Source: Sternotherus odoratus | Taxonomy: Eukaryota > Chordata > Testudines > Kinosternidae | NCBI GenBank assembly: GCA_032164245.1 | Contig: JAVMKO010000001.1 | Location: forward strand, 245,529,644-245,593,643 | Length of the DNA: 64,000 bases | Direction of reading: 5' to 3' | Part shown: positions 1 through 12,100 of the stretch, piece after piece | How positions within the stretch are numbered: position 1 is the first letter of the stretch | Layout: each line of letters begins with the position of its first letter | The notes under the pieces: generated by a model | What the model was told of the DNA's origin: nothing | What the model saw: only the letters and a program-made list of their open reading frames with translations | The model's database searches: none | Position numbers and translations under genes: made by a program

Positions 1-2004
1 AAGGAGAGAAAAGAGAAAGCAAAAAACTACTTTTCATGCTGCATGTTTCTTCAGAGGTAGAATACGGAATAATTGACTCCTTTGGTAAGACGAAGAGGCA
101 ACCTAGGGGAAGGGAACTTGCAGAACATTTTGTTCCAACCAACTGCTATTTTCTTCTTTCAAACATGGTGTTTATTGCAGATGAAAGAGCTTATTCAAAG
201 TTAGAACCCAATCACAAATTCCAGAAATAGCTAATCAGACTAGAAGCTGAGATAGCACTGTGGCAACAAACTGAACAGGATGGACTTGTCATGAATAATA
301 TTCATTACTAACTTGGCCTTTTTGTAGAGTTAATCAATTGTTCATGAACTGATCTTGATTTTTTAATATATTTTTATTTGTAAATATTTGTTGACTACTT
401 TGGATGAGTAGTTTTCTGGCCATGGATTGTTTACAATCTGTTCCTTTTGACTATTTGCCATGTCATGGAAAACACAGGTCCCATGGAGTCCTTTTTACTC
501 ACTGAATTACTGAATCGGTTTAAATAAGAGAATAGTGAATAATAAATAGTGAATAACAAATTTGCAGTATTGACTTTCAGATAAATAATCATTCATCACA
601 AAATTCATGAAACTGGTAAGGGAGTATAGCTGGCAGCTATCTTGGTATAACAGATATTGGGAACCCTCATCCACAGATAATTAAGCAAATGACCAGCAAA
701 TCACAGCAAACCAAACTCAGCCAATGTATGCATGAATATTACTATTCTTTCCATACGCTCAGACTTCTGCTGGTTGAATAGTAAAATATATATGTTGTAT
801 TTTATTATTCAGTCTGCAGTAGTCCTAGACTTAGAACCTGAAACTTTTGAGATGTGAGTGCCATCTGATTCTTATCAAAACATGAGTTCTGGGCTGCTGT
901 GTTTGAACTGTTGTTTGAATTCTGTTTAAACTTTATTCCCACGATAGCCCTAGAAGCAGGGCAAGAATTACTTTCAAGGTAGAATAATTATTATTTGCGT
1001 AGCACAGGCTTTCACTTAGTTAAAAATGCACATTTTTATTAGAATTCCCTTGAAAAATCAACTGTTTAAATTGGGGGTGGGCTGAGGAGAGTCTTATGGA
1101 ACTCCCAATAGTTTTGTTAAATTTAAACCTTTGTAATAAAACAAAAAAGATGTAAAGGTTCCATGAAACTCAAAACATTACCAGGGAACCACATTCCTGC
1201 TGCTTAACCTATGCAGGGCATGCTGATATCTTTACCCTAGTCTGTACCTTGTGCCATGCTTGGGAGCTGCTGTGTACACAAAGGCATTTTTGTAATGGTG
1301 TCATTTATGTAGTTAAGGTTAAAGTGTTTTCAAGAAAGTGGAAATCTCAGAAGTGAAGTGCTGATCAGGCAAATCTATGTGAAGATGGTATACAATTCCC
1401 AAATCATTCCCATTCCCCAGGTCTGCAAACTTTGTGTGCTCCTTGATTTGTCATTCTCCTGTATCATTCATATGCTGTTTGATGTGTAATCTAATTTTTC
1501 TTTCCCCTACATCTCTAAAATCTATACGTTCCTTTCCCTCACTACATCTAAAACTTGGCCGTAACAGGGCATGGGGATTTTACCATGCTCCCACCAAATA
1601 AATAAATAAATAAATAAATAAATAAAAATGGAGACACCGTCCAATTTACTTCTGTTTTCCTCCTACCTATCTCTTTTCTTGATATCCAAATGTTGTCATA
1701 GTGCCCTTTTTCCCAATATGTCTGCACACCAGACACACAACTTCTCTCTCACAAGCCCATTAGTATCCAGTCTTCCCTTCCTCACTCCAATCAACCCATT
1801 TCCATGAACATCAACAATTGCCAGTGTGCAGCATCCCCACATACACAAGCTTAATACTGCAGCATTTGGCTTTGTTTCCCCAGTGGCAGAGACATGGATT
1901 GTAGCTGGATATTCTGTGTAGGGCAGGGTAACTCAGATAGAAGGACCCAGAAACTTCTAGAACAGAGTGTGGTAGTTACTTGACATGCTCCGTAACTGTT
2001 TCTA
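1..2004. other. Unassigned non-coding DNA
   Basis: I see no gene here. Open frames are at most about 64 codons and match no family I recognise. The only clear structure is the AAAT microsatellite near 1.6 kb. Confidence 0.6.
1596..1628. repeat. AAAT microsatellite
   Basis: About eight consecutive copies of a four-base AAAT-type unit followed by a short A run. It is a simple repeat; on the minus strand it produces a meaningless Leu-Phe-Ile-Tyr run in a short frame. Confidence 0.95.
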
Positions 2005-2288
2005 AGGCCTGGTTTACACTTAGCAATTAGGTCAACCAGCTATGTTGCTCAGGGCTGTGAAAAATGTTGTGCCAAGAATGCCATAGTTAGATTGACCTAA
2101 CCCCGGTAGAGACATGCCTAAGTCAACAGGAAGATTCTTCTATCAACCTAGCTACTGTCTCTTGGAAAGATGGATTAACAACACTGATGGAAAAATCCCT
2201 ACCATCGATGAAGGAACTGCCTACATTATGGAACTACATAAGCAGTGCCGTAGCTGTGCCATTACAGAAGCTATAGTTTAGACGTGGC
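2005..2288. mobile_element. Decayed MITE, terminal inverted repeat type
   Basis: The left end reads GCCTGGTTTACACT and the right end AGTTTAGACGTGGC, an approximate inverted pair. The 'gtctacact ... agtgtagac' type of end is shared with other short repeats in this window (43570-43822, 45140-45270), which suggests a common class of non-autonomous DNA transposons. There is no coding capacity. The superfamily is not determined. Confidence 0.6.
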
Positions 2289-2613
2289 ATTATGGGCAAT
2301 TGAACTGGCGGGTGACTTCTCAGTCACTCTCTGAAAGCTGAGCCACTCAGAATACAATGGAAAACATCACAGATATGGGAGAGAAAGAAATCTATGTGAA
2401 CTTAGCAACTGATCAACGCAGGATCTAGCGATGTGTCTGCTGTGAGGGCTGGGCCTCATTCCCTCTAGCACTTTGCATACAGGTCAGTGCTATTCTAGCT
2501 TTATTTACTGGGGAAGCCCTCTGTTAGGATAATGTTTGGTCCACCATGGTATATTTTATGGATGTAGAGGGAGAGTTGGGAGGGGGTATTTACCACTTGT
2601 GAAATTTACATTA

Positions 2614-2892
2614 AGGGCTTATCTTCACTACCCATGGTAGCGATCGATCTGTTAGTGATCGATGTCTCGTGAAGACGCGAGAAATCGATCACGCGCGGTG
2701 CCCCCATCGACACCGTAACTCCAGCTCACCAAGAGGCGCAAGCTGGAGTCAACGGGGGAGCGCGCTGCCGACTGCCGCCACTGTGAGGATGGCAGGTAAG
2801 TTGGCTGAAAATATGCCAACTTCAGCTACGTGATTCACGTAGCTGAAGTTGCGTATCTTCGGTCAATTCCCCCCCCAGTGGAGACCAGCCCT
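2614..2892. mobile_element. MITE copy 1 of a tandemly placed pair
   Basis: The ends are AGGGCTTATCTTCACTAC on the left and a near-complement ending in GACCAGCCCT on the right. Inside are two further palindromes: one around TCTCGTGAAGACGCGAGA and one around TTCAGCTACGTGA/TCACGTAGCTGAA. The GC-rich core contains a block of GGCGCAAGCTGGAGT type. Flanks TAA and TTA fit a 3-bp TWA duplication (Harbinger-like), but this is imperfect and so only suggestive. A second copy in the same orientation lies at 3279-3572. Confidence 0.75.
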
Positions 2893-3278
2893 TAGTTATC
2901 AGATAAGTGCTCTAAAATGGGATTCTGTTTCACTTAAAGAGAAAGTTTGAGAGTGAGGTGACGTTTGTGATTTTTTGCCTGGTTTAGTTGGGCTTAAATG
3001 GAGAAGATGGTGGTCTATAAAGTGAGAGCCTTATAGAGATCCAGGATGAATTTATTTTATATGCTAATCCCAATCCCGATACCACTTTGAATATAGACTA
3101 CATACTTCTGTTTCACTGGCAACTGGGAGGACCATTCTGCTATTGACCAAAAGGCTGCAATGCTTTTAGATGTGGCAATCCTCGAACTGTTTGTTTTGCT
3201 GATGGGGTTCTGAAGCTTTTGGAAGGAGTAAGATGCAATCATTTCTGAAGCTTGAAAGAGTTGAGGTGACATACACTA

Positions 3279-3572
3279 AGGGCTGGTCTTCACTACCTGC
3301 TGGATCGGTGGGTAGTGATCGATCTTTTGGCAATCGATTTCTCGCGTCTTGTGAAGACACGAGAAATCGATCGCTGGCGGCACCCCCGTCAACTCCGGAA
3401 CTCCAGCTCCGGGAGGCGCAAGCTGGAGTTGACGGGGGAGTGCACCGCTGACTGCCTCCACCGTGAGGACGGCAGGTAAGTCGGCTGCAGATACACAAAC
3501 TTCAGCTATGTGATCATGTAGCTGAAGTTGCATATCTGCAGTTGATCCCCCCCCGTAGTGAAGACCAACCCT
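3279..3572. mobile_element. MITE copy 2 of the same family
   Basis: This 294-bp element starts AGGGCTGGTCTTCACTAC and ends GTAGTGAAGACCAACCCT, a TIR of about 18 bp with one mismatch. It shares the internal palindromes and GC-rich core of the copy at 2614-2892. Several overlapping open frames of 70-110 codons on both strands arise from this GC-rich core and are not genes. Confidence 0.8.
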
Positions 3573-4270
3573 ATATCCCATGGTCACGTTGTGCACAGTG
3601 AGAAATCATCTCTGAGAGAAGATCAGAATGGAACATGGGTTGATGTGTGTGCTAAAATATAGAAAATGTTATGTTGAAACCTTATATATGATTGTTTGTA
3701 ATTGAAGAAAAAAGGGAAGCTTGTTTAAGGAACACCAGTAGATCTACTGTCTTAGAGGTTTTGTTTAAAAGTTATTCATAGTATTCCCAGGACTATTTAC
3801 AATGTTTTATAGTCCTTACAATGTGTTTTATGTGCATGTTTGTTTTATTAAGAAAGTGTATGTTACTCTCCCTTTAAAAATTGAGTGGGAATGAATGACA
3901 TCCGTTTCAGGGTTTTACATACAACAGCTCTGAGATTTAACTCTGAGTAATGCATGTTGAAAAGTCTCGAAAAGACAGATTTCTGGTTTGTGCTTCAGCA
4001 AAGAGATAAGCTGAGATGCAGAAAGAAGGTGACTATATCGTTATACAGAATATTGCTTTAGCATTCCCATCTCCCCAACACACATACACCCACATATCCA
4101 CAATATTAACTTCTGCAGTTTTCACCCCCACCCATAGGAGGAGATGACAACCTTCACCCAGTCTCCCCAGGTACATGTGAAAGCACAACAAATGTCATCA
4201 AATTGGCAATCAAACATCTTTAAAGGACCTCCCCGTCAGAAAATCAATGTCAATAACAGCTCATCTCAGG
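3573..4270. other. Unassigned non-coding DNA
   Basis: AT-rich sequence with no open frame of note and no repeat family that I recognise. Confidence 0.5.
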
Positions 4271-4274
4271 ACCA

Positions 4275-6790
4275 AACCTTCCTTCAGTAGATCTATTGCT
4301 ATGAATTATGCAGCTCAACATTGAGGACTTATCCAGTGCCAAGTGTGATTACATCACAATGATCCTGTGGGCTCAAAACATTGATGTTCTTGCACTATAA
4401 GAAACATATCTGGAAAGTGAAGGACATTGATGAAAGATCAACTGATGTGTCCTCACATCTGCAAGCAATCATTCTAAATACGGACTTGTGATGTACATAA
4501 AACATGACTTTAGGGATTCTATACTATGTAAACTGATTATCTGTAAGAAATTCTCATCCTCTTGGTATCTTGCCCAACAGATTTCTAATATTGCTTGTCT
4601 GAGTCCATGGCTCTCACTGTGACCATATATTTGGTTGTGCTCATCTACAATTATATCTGGTACAACATACTTTCATTGTTAAAAAAAATGGTTATTGAGG
4701 AGGTGGCTTGATTGACTTACTCATTTATAACAATAAGAAACATTTCTTCAGAGAGAAAAATAAGCTATTGAACCATTTCAAAGTAGAGCTTGAGGAGACA
4801 CTAGCAGCAGGATCCTCTACATTTCTCCATTGCCTCATAAAATTGAAGATCATCTGCCTTCTTGACTCAAAGGTCGGAAAGATGTTTGTTACACTCCAGG
4901 GGTTGAGCACACATGGCTTGAGAATAGATAAACTTAATGAGGAGTAAGTCAAAGAAAAAAGAAGCAGTAGGAGGTAAAAAGAGAAGTATGTGTCTCAACT
5001 TACAAGTTTGGGGAAAACATTTAACTGAAGGACACACTAAAAATTAGTAGAGCACACAAATCAAAATGATCTGTAAATTATTGCTAACTGTTATAAACTC
5101 TCCTATAAACTCTCCTATAAATTCACTTCTTTTAATTCAACAGTTGCATTATAAATTACAGCATGATTTTTCCAGCAGTAGATTTGGCTAGAATAGGGTG
5201 AATAATCACTACATACCACAAAATGTCAAACCATCCATTTCTCATAGGGAGGCACAGATTGAAAAAAATGAATCATTATGAATTTGAACTGAACATTTCT
5301 GATCCTTCAAATAAAAATGTTACTAAAGCTGATCTAAGCTGTTAAATGAGGAGAGAGAGAGCTGCGAGTATCTTTGTAGACAAGGTAGAAGAACTATCGA
5401 ACAATGGTAAAGCAGCTGGTGAAGATGGGAAAACTATTGATAAGATCAAGGCAGCTGAAAATGCTGGAGTAGAGTAGCTTCATACATCTGTTTACTGGGA
5501 TTAAGTGAGAATACCATATGACTGGAAAACGGAATTGATTGTGCCTCTTTGGAAGGGTAAGGATGATTGAAATGATCCAAACACATACCAGGACATCACC
5601 TTTTTAATGTAGCCTCTCACAATCCTTTGAAACTTGAAGGCAAGGTTGAGATACAAGGTAGAGGAAAATAAAGGAGGGAACAATATGGCTTTAGGAAAGG
5701 AAAGACACAATATCTTCAGTGAGTCAGAAGTTTGAAAGAAAGAAAAACCGAGAGCACAGCTACTGTGTAGAATGTATTAATCTTGAAAAACCATATACTT
5801 TTCTAAGCAAAAGTTCAGTCATCCCTTTATACCGCTTCAGCCTTTGACTTTCAGATTCACAGAACAGATAATCCACAGGTGCTGTTTTTCTCCTCAGAGC
5901 ATAACTTGAAAAAGCTTGGGTTAGGCATAAATGGAGGAAGGACTGTTTTCATTCACCTCTTCTAGGGATTCCCAGGGAAATGTCCCATCATTGTATGTTC
6001 AAAACGTCTATTCTTGCCTGGTCCATTGCTCCTTTGAAATTCACAGCACTTCCCAGGTTTACATTCCCTCTCCTGTTTTGGAGCAGTTGCATACAATCCC
6101 GGCCCTGTGTTTGGAGACTCTGGTTTACAGGTAAACACAAAGAAAACGGAAAATTATGCAAGTAGGGAAGGTGGGAAAAGATCTATTGGTTATATTTTCA
6201 GGAGAGGAACTGAAGCAGAAGAAAGGATTCTTGTACTTGAGAAGTAAACTCCGAGCCACCACAGAGAGATCCAGATAACTGAAAAGAAGGACCCTGTGTG
6301 CCTGGGTGGCAGTAAAAAGGTGTCAGGAGTACTTTGTGACCTCCAATTAAGTAACATGCTGAAAAGTGAATGGTGTCCGTGTTTGTCCCTGCCTGCTTTA
6401 TGGTTTAGAAAAACTGGGTCTTGTGGAGATGGAGGAAAAGAAGATGCAGATAGCAGAAAATAAATAGTGAGGAGAATGGCAGGCAAGCAGAGGGTATACA
6501 GAGTGCACATAGAAGAATTTAGGGAGAAGACAAGTTTGGCATTCTCAGTAATTGATAGGCTTGAGAGCACACATTTGAAGTAGGCTGGACATGTGATAAG
6601 ACTGGGAAAAGAACAACCAGCAAAGAAAGCCTGGAAGGAAGAGGACAGCAATGAAGGATGTGGAAGACCAAGAATAATATCTGAAGATTCTGGCACGAGA
6701 AATTTGAATAGAAAAGGACCTATAAACCCATGTCATGGACTGGCAAAGAATTGTGACACTTCTGACCCCATGTTAACGGGAAAAGTTGTC
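4275..6790 (+). pseudogene. Decayed non-LTR retrotransposon (LINE) with endonuclease and RT remnants
   Basis: Conceptual reading across several frames recovers pieces of one LINE polyprotein in the right order. Near 4306-4410 there is an APE-endonuclease start, MQLNIEDLSSAKCDYITMIL, followed by DVLAL, a stop and ETY where the family has a Q-E-T motif. Near 5390-5570 there is an RT fingers segment with GKAAGEDGKTIDKIKAAENA and then LIVPLWKGK and NDPNTYQDIT. Near 6125-6150 is GLQVNTKKTE, a post-catalytic RT-like segment. Near 6575-6660 is an AGHVIR-type C-terminal motif. Stops and frameshifts are frequent, so the copy is long dead. The clade is not resolved: Vingi/Ingi-like or RTE-like are possible. 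A 168-codon frame on the opposite strand (6190-6696) is a chance antisense frame. Confidence 0.65.
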
Positions 6791-6814
6791 AAGAAGTGAT
6801 TATAGATATTAGAG

Positions 6815-7295
6815 TATTAGATATACCGTGACTTTAAATCCTCTCTCTTTCTCGCATCCACACTCAGAACTGAAAGTACAGAGACTAGATGCAGACATTT
6901 TGATATCAGAAATGGAAGAAATTACACCTTTGAGCTTAAGGCAGGCAACAAGATCAGATGGGTTCTCAGCTAAATATAAAATATTTAAAGACCTCTTATA
7001 TCTTACCTTACTGAATGCTTGAAAACAAATCTCTTCCAAACTGGCTTAGAACTGCTGTTATTTCTTTATTACTGAAAAATGCCATTTCCTGATATCTGGT
7101 TCATAAATATCTCATTACTGAATATGGATCTTCACATCTGGAAAAGAAACTAGATATTGTATATCATGAAGATGCCCTACTGCGGAAATTTTAAATACCA
7201 GACTACCAAGAGATGGTCTAATTCACCCATAACAAACTGGCTTTACTAGAGAACACATGCCTAGAATATTCACCAGCTAGTAGAGGTAATAGATT
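6815..7295 (+). pseudogene. L1/Tx1-like LINE reverse transcriptase remnant
   Basis: One frame (6828-7022) contains EMEEITPLSLRQATRSDGFS followed by AKYKIFKDLL, resembling the L1-clade RT stretch 'I..LK..KSPGPDGF.AEFYK.F...L'. Downstream, in other frames, ISLLNMD resembles 'PISLLN.D' and LIHP..TGFTRE resembles 'IHPDQTGFI.GR'. Several stops interrupt it. The match is from recall of the family; a translated search is needed to separate L1 from Tx1. Confidence 0.55.
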
Positions 7296-7475
7296 TTAGC
7301 AGTGCTTTCTTTATAAAAGCCCTCCAAATAGTGCATTTTTTTGTGACTTGGAAACCTTCTGATTGGTGGAATGTGATCACATGCCCACAGCAATGGTTAC
7401 AGGAATTTAGAAACTAGTTGGTTTCTGCTGTTGGAAACATCTCTGATTCTTGGAGAATTTAGCCTTCAGTGCGGG

Positions 7476-8230
7476 ATTCGGCAACCTTGGCACATGGCCA
7501 GGGCCGGCGACAGGAATTTTGGGGCCCCGTACGGCAGATTGTACGCCCCCCCCGGTCTCCTGCCGCCTGCGCCCCCCCGTCTCCCGCCACCCGCGGGGGG
7601 CCCCCCCGCCAGTCTCCCGCTGCCCGCGCCCCCCCCCGCCGGTCTCCCGCCGCCCATGGGGTGTCCCCCCCGCCAGTTTCCCGCCGCCCATGGGGTTCCC
7701 CCCCGCCAGTCTCCCGCCGCCCGCGCCCCCCCCGGTCTCCCGCCATCCGCGGCCCCCCCCGGCAGTCTCCCGCCGCCCACGGGGTCCCCCCCCGGCAGTC
7801 TCCCGCCGCTCGCGGGGTTCCCCCCCCGGCCGGTCTCCCGCCGCCCGCGGGCTCCCCCCCCCCGGCCGGTCTCCCGCCGCCCGCGGGCCCCCACCCCCGC
7901 ATGCGCTGCGGCTGCGTGGCCCGGACGGGAGAAGCAAAGGGTGGCGGGGGGAGGTTGCTGGGTGCCGGGGGAGGGGGCTGGTGAGCGCTGCAGCGGCTGC
8001 CCGGAGCCGCGCCTTGCTCACAGCCCCGGCGACAAGGGGGTAGAGCTGTGTACCTGCCCTGGACTTCAGGGGGCCCCCCTGAAGTCCGGGGCCTGGTACA
8101 GCTGTACCCGTTGTACCCCCCTGTCGCCGGCCCTGCACGTGGCACTGCAGGGTAAGCACCCTTTGCAGGCCCTGCCGGTTTGTTTACTTGTCGATTCACC
8201 AATTGTAGCTCCCACTGGCTGCGGTTTGCC
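7476..8230. mobile_element. Older hAT-like non-autonomous element, split by the 7499-8135 insertion
   Basis: Left piece 7476-7498 reads TTCGGCAACCTTGGCACATGGC. The right piece resumes at 8136 with CACGTGGCACTGCAGGGTAAG, then AGCTCCCACTGGCTGCGGTTTGCC. The same blocks occur in the copies at 8908-9094, 39548-39700 and 41085-41262. The distal end is not clear. Confidence 0.55.
7499..8135. mobile_element. hAT non-autonomous element with internal GC-rich minisatellite
   Basis: This 637-bp element has 13-bp inverted ends, CAGGGCCGGCGAC and GTCGCCGGCCCTG, and is bounded by CACATGGC (7491-7498) and CACGTGGC (8136-8143), an 8-bp duplication with one difference as expected for hAT. The interior from about 7545 to 7900 is a degenerate tandem array of a short unit containing GGTCTCCCGCCGCCC. 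The array opens long frames on both strands (up to 433 codons) rich in Pro, Ala, Gly and Arg. They differ in every frame and are not genes. Confidence 0.8.
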
Positions 8231-8890
8231 AGCACCCCATGGTGGGCTCTCCACAACTCCTGTGCCCCTAACTCCTGCAATCTTCTTCCTGACCTTATTG
8301 ATAGGCCACCTGGGTGACCACCCAGGCACACTGACTTGGGAACACAGACCTGGGTGCACAGAGCTGCTGGCAGAGCTGCTCATTCCCTCCCCTCCAACAC
8401 TTCTCCTCTGTGCACCCCTAAGGGGTTGTGATGTGGGGAGCGAGGAGCAATGTCAGGGTTCCCTGCATCCAGGACCCTTTCCTCACCTGGGACGTGTAAG
8501 AGGAGGGCAGAGAGAAGCAGCTTCTGATGCTTGCCTCACAGCACAGCCCAAGTGGGAAAAGCGACCTGGATGCATGGAGTGCTTGGTGGTGCTCCTTGCT
8601 TCCATCCCTTGCAGTCCCATTGTGGGGGGAAGCAGTATCTGTGTATCACAACTCATCCCTCCCCCACATGTTCCTCTGACAGGAGGAAGCAGGGAGAGAT
8701 CTGGGTGCCCCCTCCTCCCCGCCCCACAGTAGCACTCCCCTCCCAGCCAGGAGCAGTTTCTGACTCTACATCAGCAGAATGCTCCTCTGCACTGTTGCAG
8801 GGTGGCCCCTTGACCATGCCACCCCTGGGTGATCGCCCAGGTGATCTACCAATAAGGCCAGCCTGAAAAGTTACAAATAAAATAAAAACC
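8231..8890. other. GC-rich unassigned DNA
   Basis: Moderately GC-rich sequence. A 'cctgggtga..cacccagg' type block occurs twice (about 8310 and 8825), suggesting the ends or repeats of an unclassified element. No credible gene. Confidence 0.4.
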
Positions 8891-8907
8891 TAAGCCATAA
8901 TCTATAG

Positions 8908-9094
8908 CAGGCGTTCCCAGACTTGTTCCGTGGCTTGGCCAGGGTAAGCCCCTGGCTGGCCGCAAGATGCTTTGTTTACCTGAGTGGCCCTAGGTTCAGC
9001 CGTTTGCAGGTCCCACTGGCAGAGGTTCGCCATTCCCAGCCAATGGGAACTGTAGGAAGCGGTGGCCTGGCCCGTGCTGCTTATACTATTCCTG
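8908..9094. mobile_element. Short hAT non-autonomous element
   Basis: The 187-bp insertion begins CAGGCGTTCCCAGACTTG and ends CCTG, flanked by a perfect 8-bp direct duplication ATCTATAG (8900-8907 and 9095-9102). The inner blocks TTTGTTTACCTG and CCAATGGGAACTG are shared with the other hAT copies of this window. Confidence 0.8.
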
Positions 9095-9102
9095 ATCTAT
9101 AG

Positions 9103-12100
9103 CCTATACTTATAAACAAGTAACTTTCCTGCAACAAGTAACAAGTAATAAGATATTTCTCACCCAATCGTTCGTTCTTAGAGCTTGTCCACTACAGAAA
9201 GCTGGGAGCCATCTTTTCTGGGGTGGCCCAGCTGGCAGAACTTCTCTCCAATAATGAATCAAATTCTGTTCCCTTCCCTCTTTCTTATAGTTAAAGATTA
9301 TTGTCCCCTGCCCCCAGGGGTCCCTTACTCAGAGACTTTTCTTTGGGTTCTTTTGTTTTTGTAAATCCTCAAGCCTGCACCTGGCCCAGATAACAAAGGG
9401 GAGGGTAAGTTGGCCAGGTGTACTGATAGGAGCAGGCTGCATTATCCAAAAGGATGATGAAACCTGCAGCACTGGGAGCACAGAGAAAGAGTGCAACTCC
9501 CTGGGCTACAATCCCTCCCCAGGTTCCCCCTCGGGTTGGTGCAGCTTGGTACTGCCCCCTAGTCAGGCCTGTGCCAAAGAGGCACAGTGTAGCTTAGAAC
9601 TTGTCAACATTTACTCTCAATAGGGCAGAAAGATCGCTATGAAGAAATTCAAGGAACCTCTTTCCTCCAGAAACTGAGAGCGCTGACTGTGAGTAATTAT
9701 GACCTGTCAACAAGTTTCTGTCTTTTTCTAAGCTATTTTTGGAAATGTATGTCCCACCTCTTCAATGTTCTCAGAAAGTATTTGTGACAATGCTTAAGAC
9801 TAAAATCAAATAAATGAATAAGGCAACCCCCCTAACGAGTAAACCAGGACCAGGACAGAAAATACAGAAATCATATGATCATGATTGTCACTACCATTTT
9901 CAAACCAGTTTAACAGCTGGCTAGGGAGGATGAATAACTTGGGCAGGTTGGATAATTACGTTGGGTGGGAGGGAACAATCCTGAACACCCAAGTAAACAG
10001 CATTAGAAGTTGGCCCAGATCTCTTGGCTAACAATCTGTTAAGAAAGAAATCACCCTGGATATATAAGGCTCAGTTTTCTCCACCTTTGCACTGCTGTAT
10101 CTCAAAGTTTGGGCCTATACCCTTAACTCCAAAGGATTTTTATTTCCCTTGGAGGAAAAATCCAGATCCAGCTGCTTGCTTTCGAAAATATTTTCTGCAT
10201 AATTTAAAGCAAAAGATTGTTTTAATGTGCCATGCACATACAAGAGAGGCAGCATGGCCTAGTGAACTGTGTAGAGCCTGGAAGTACTGAAGTCAGCTTT
10301 CAACTCTTCACTGAGTTGCTTGACAGTGTTGGCCAACATACTTTAGTAGCATGGTGTTGTCTGCTTGAGGCCTAGTCAGAAAGCTGTAAACAGGACACTG
10401 GCTGGGAGGGTGGGGGATCAAAGAGAGAGATCTAGAAAAGATTCAGACTGTTCAGACTCTCCTTGCATTTGTTCATTCAGCAAAACGTATCCTGCTTCAT
10501 TAGTAGTCAGAATCTAGCACTAAGAACATGGCACCCATCAGAAGTTCAAGGGAGAAAGATTGAATTGGCAGTGGCACATACCTGTCTATTACAGCTAATG
10601 AATCTGAGCGGTGTGGAAAGATGTTGAGCACCTCCTGATTGCTTTAGTTCCCTATTAACTAAAACTGATGTGAGGGTATTCAGTGCCATGCAGGATTGGG
10701 CCCATGTTGAGCTTTATTCTGCAATCCTGCGGCAGTGAAAATTTTAGAGCCAATAATAAAGAAAAGTTCTGAAAACTCAGAGACTGAGTCAAACTTTGAT
10801 GCGATTTAAAATCTGTGTTATTTTGGAAAAATAGCTTTTTGCTCTTTAGACCCATCTGCACTCCTTACTAAGGCAAAACTGAGCCAATGGAGTTTAGCCT
10901 GAGCAAATACAGCAGATTCAGGGTCTTTGTGGTTTTTGATTTCCATGCTTACCTGTAGGGCTATTTAAATAGCTGGCGTTGTTTAGTGTGCTTAATTGCT
11001 CAAATGGTGACTATCGCCTCATTACACAAATGGTCTTTGATATGCATAGATCTCTGTTGTGTCTCAGCTGATATTATTCAGATAAATGACACTTGATTAC
11101 ATTGCTTTTCAATGGCATTAATTTACATGTTTGTAGGAGTCTGGTGGGATTGAGTTTTATGGCCACTTTAATTTGTAGGCTTTTGACATTGCTTTGGGAT
11201 AACTTGTCTAATTATCTGTTTCCTCATCAGGATGGAGGATGTTTTGAAGCTGACATCAGTGTGGACATTATGCTATGAGCAGTTTCTTTGGCTCCTTATA
11301 AACAGGAGTTTTACCATTGTTAGTCTTTTTGTACTTGTCATTGAATCTTGTCTCCATGCATTAACTGCCTCTATTTACATATTAAGAACATTGTGGAAAA
11401 ACAGAATATGTATTCAATAAAAACGCATAAAAGGACCGCATATCTGGCTATCGGTGGGGGGAGACTGCGACTCCTGATTATTCTAATGCAGATCATTCTA
11501 TAAAGAGAGAGCAACCAGGATAAAAGGGGCTGAAAGAACAAAGCGTTAAGATATTTTTCCAAATGCCATTTTTCCTAGTGACAGTTTGTTTTCAGAAATT
11601 AACGTTTGGTGCATCTGAGATGAAAACAGTGATCATGTCTGAGCAAGGGCTCGTTTAGAATAACTAGAAAACAAGTGAACCAGTGAGTCCAGTCCCGCAT
11701 TCCTTGAGAATCCCAAAGTCTCATTGACTTGTGTAGGAGGTTTGGAGAGGCGATGTTTGAGGCCTCTTTTCTAGCTCCTTCCCTTACAAAGGGACAGCAG
11801 TGCAATCCTCAAAAGGGATGCTCTGTTTCCTGGGGTGATGCTGAGTTTCCCTGCTGGTCAGGAATGGGCAGCCAGTGTCCCAGACCACCTGCGTGCAGGC
11901 TTGTGGCTATGACTGCCAGTAATCATCTTCACTTGTTGCTTTTCCATAGGATTTTTGAAGAGAGATGTGCATGAGTGACATGCGTGTGACATTCATTAAA
12001 CAGTCATTTCACGGGGACAGTCCCATTCTCTCGGCTGCTGAAGTTTGGCCCAGTGGCACAAAGACTGTTACAACTGGAGGCTTCTTTAGCTGCAGTAGAT

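Noticed and set aside
6190..6696. 168-codon minus-strand frame
   Set aside because: It is antisense to the plus-strand LINE remnant and has no motif of its own.
7431..8732. 433-codon open frame, the longest in the window, with further long frames on both strands
   Set aside because: It lies largely over a GC-rich degenerate array in a hAT element. All frames of both strands are open and low in complexity (Pro/Ala/Arg/Gly), so the openness reflects base composition.
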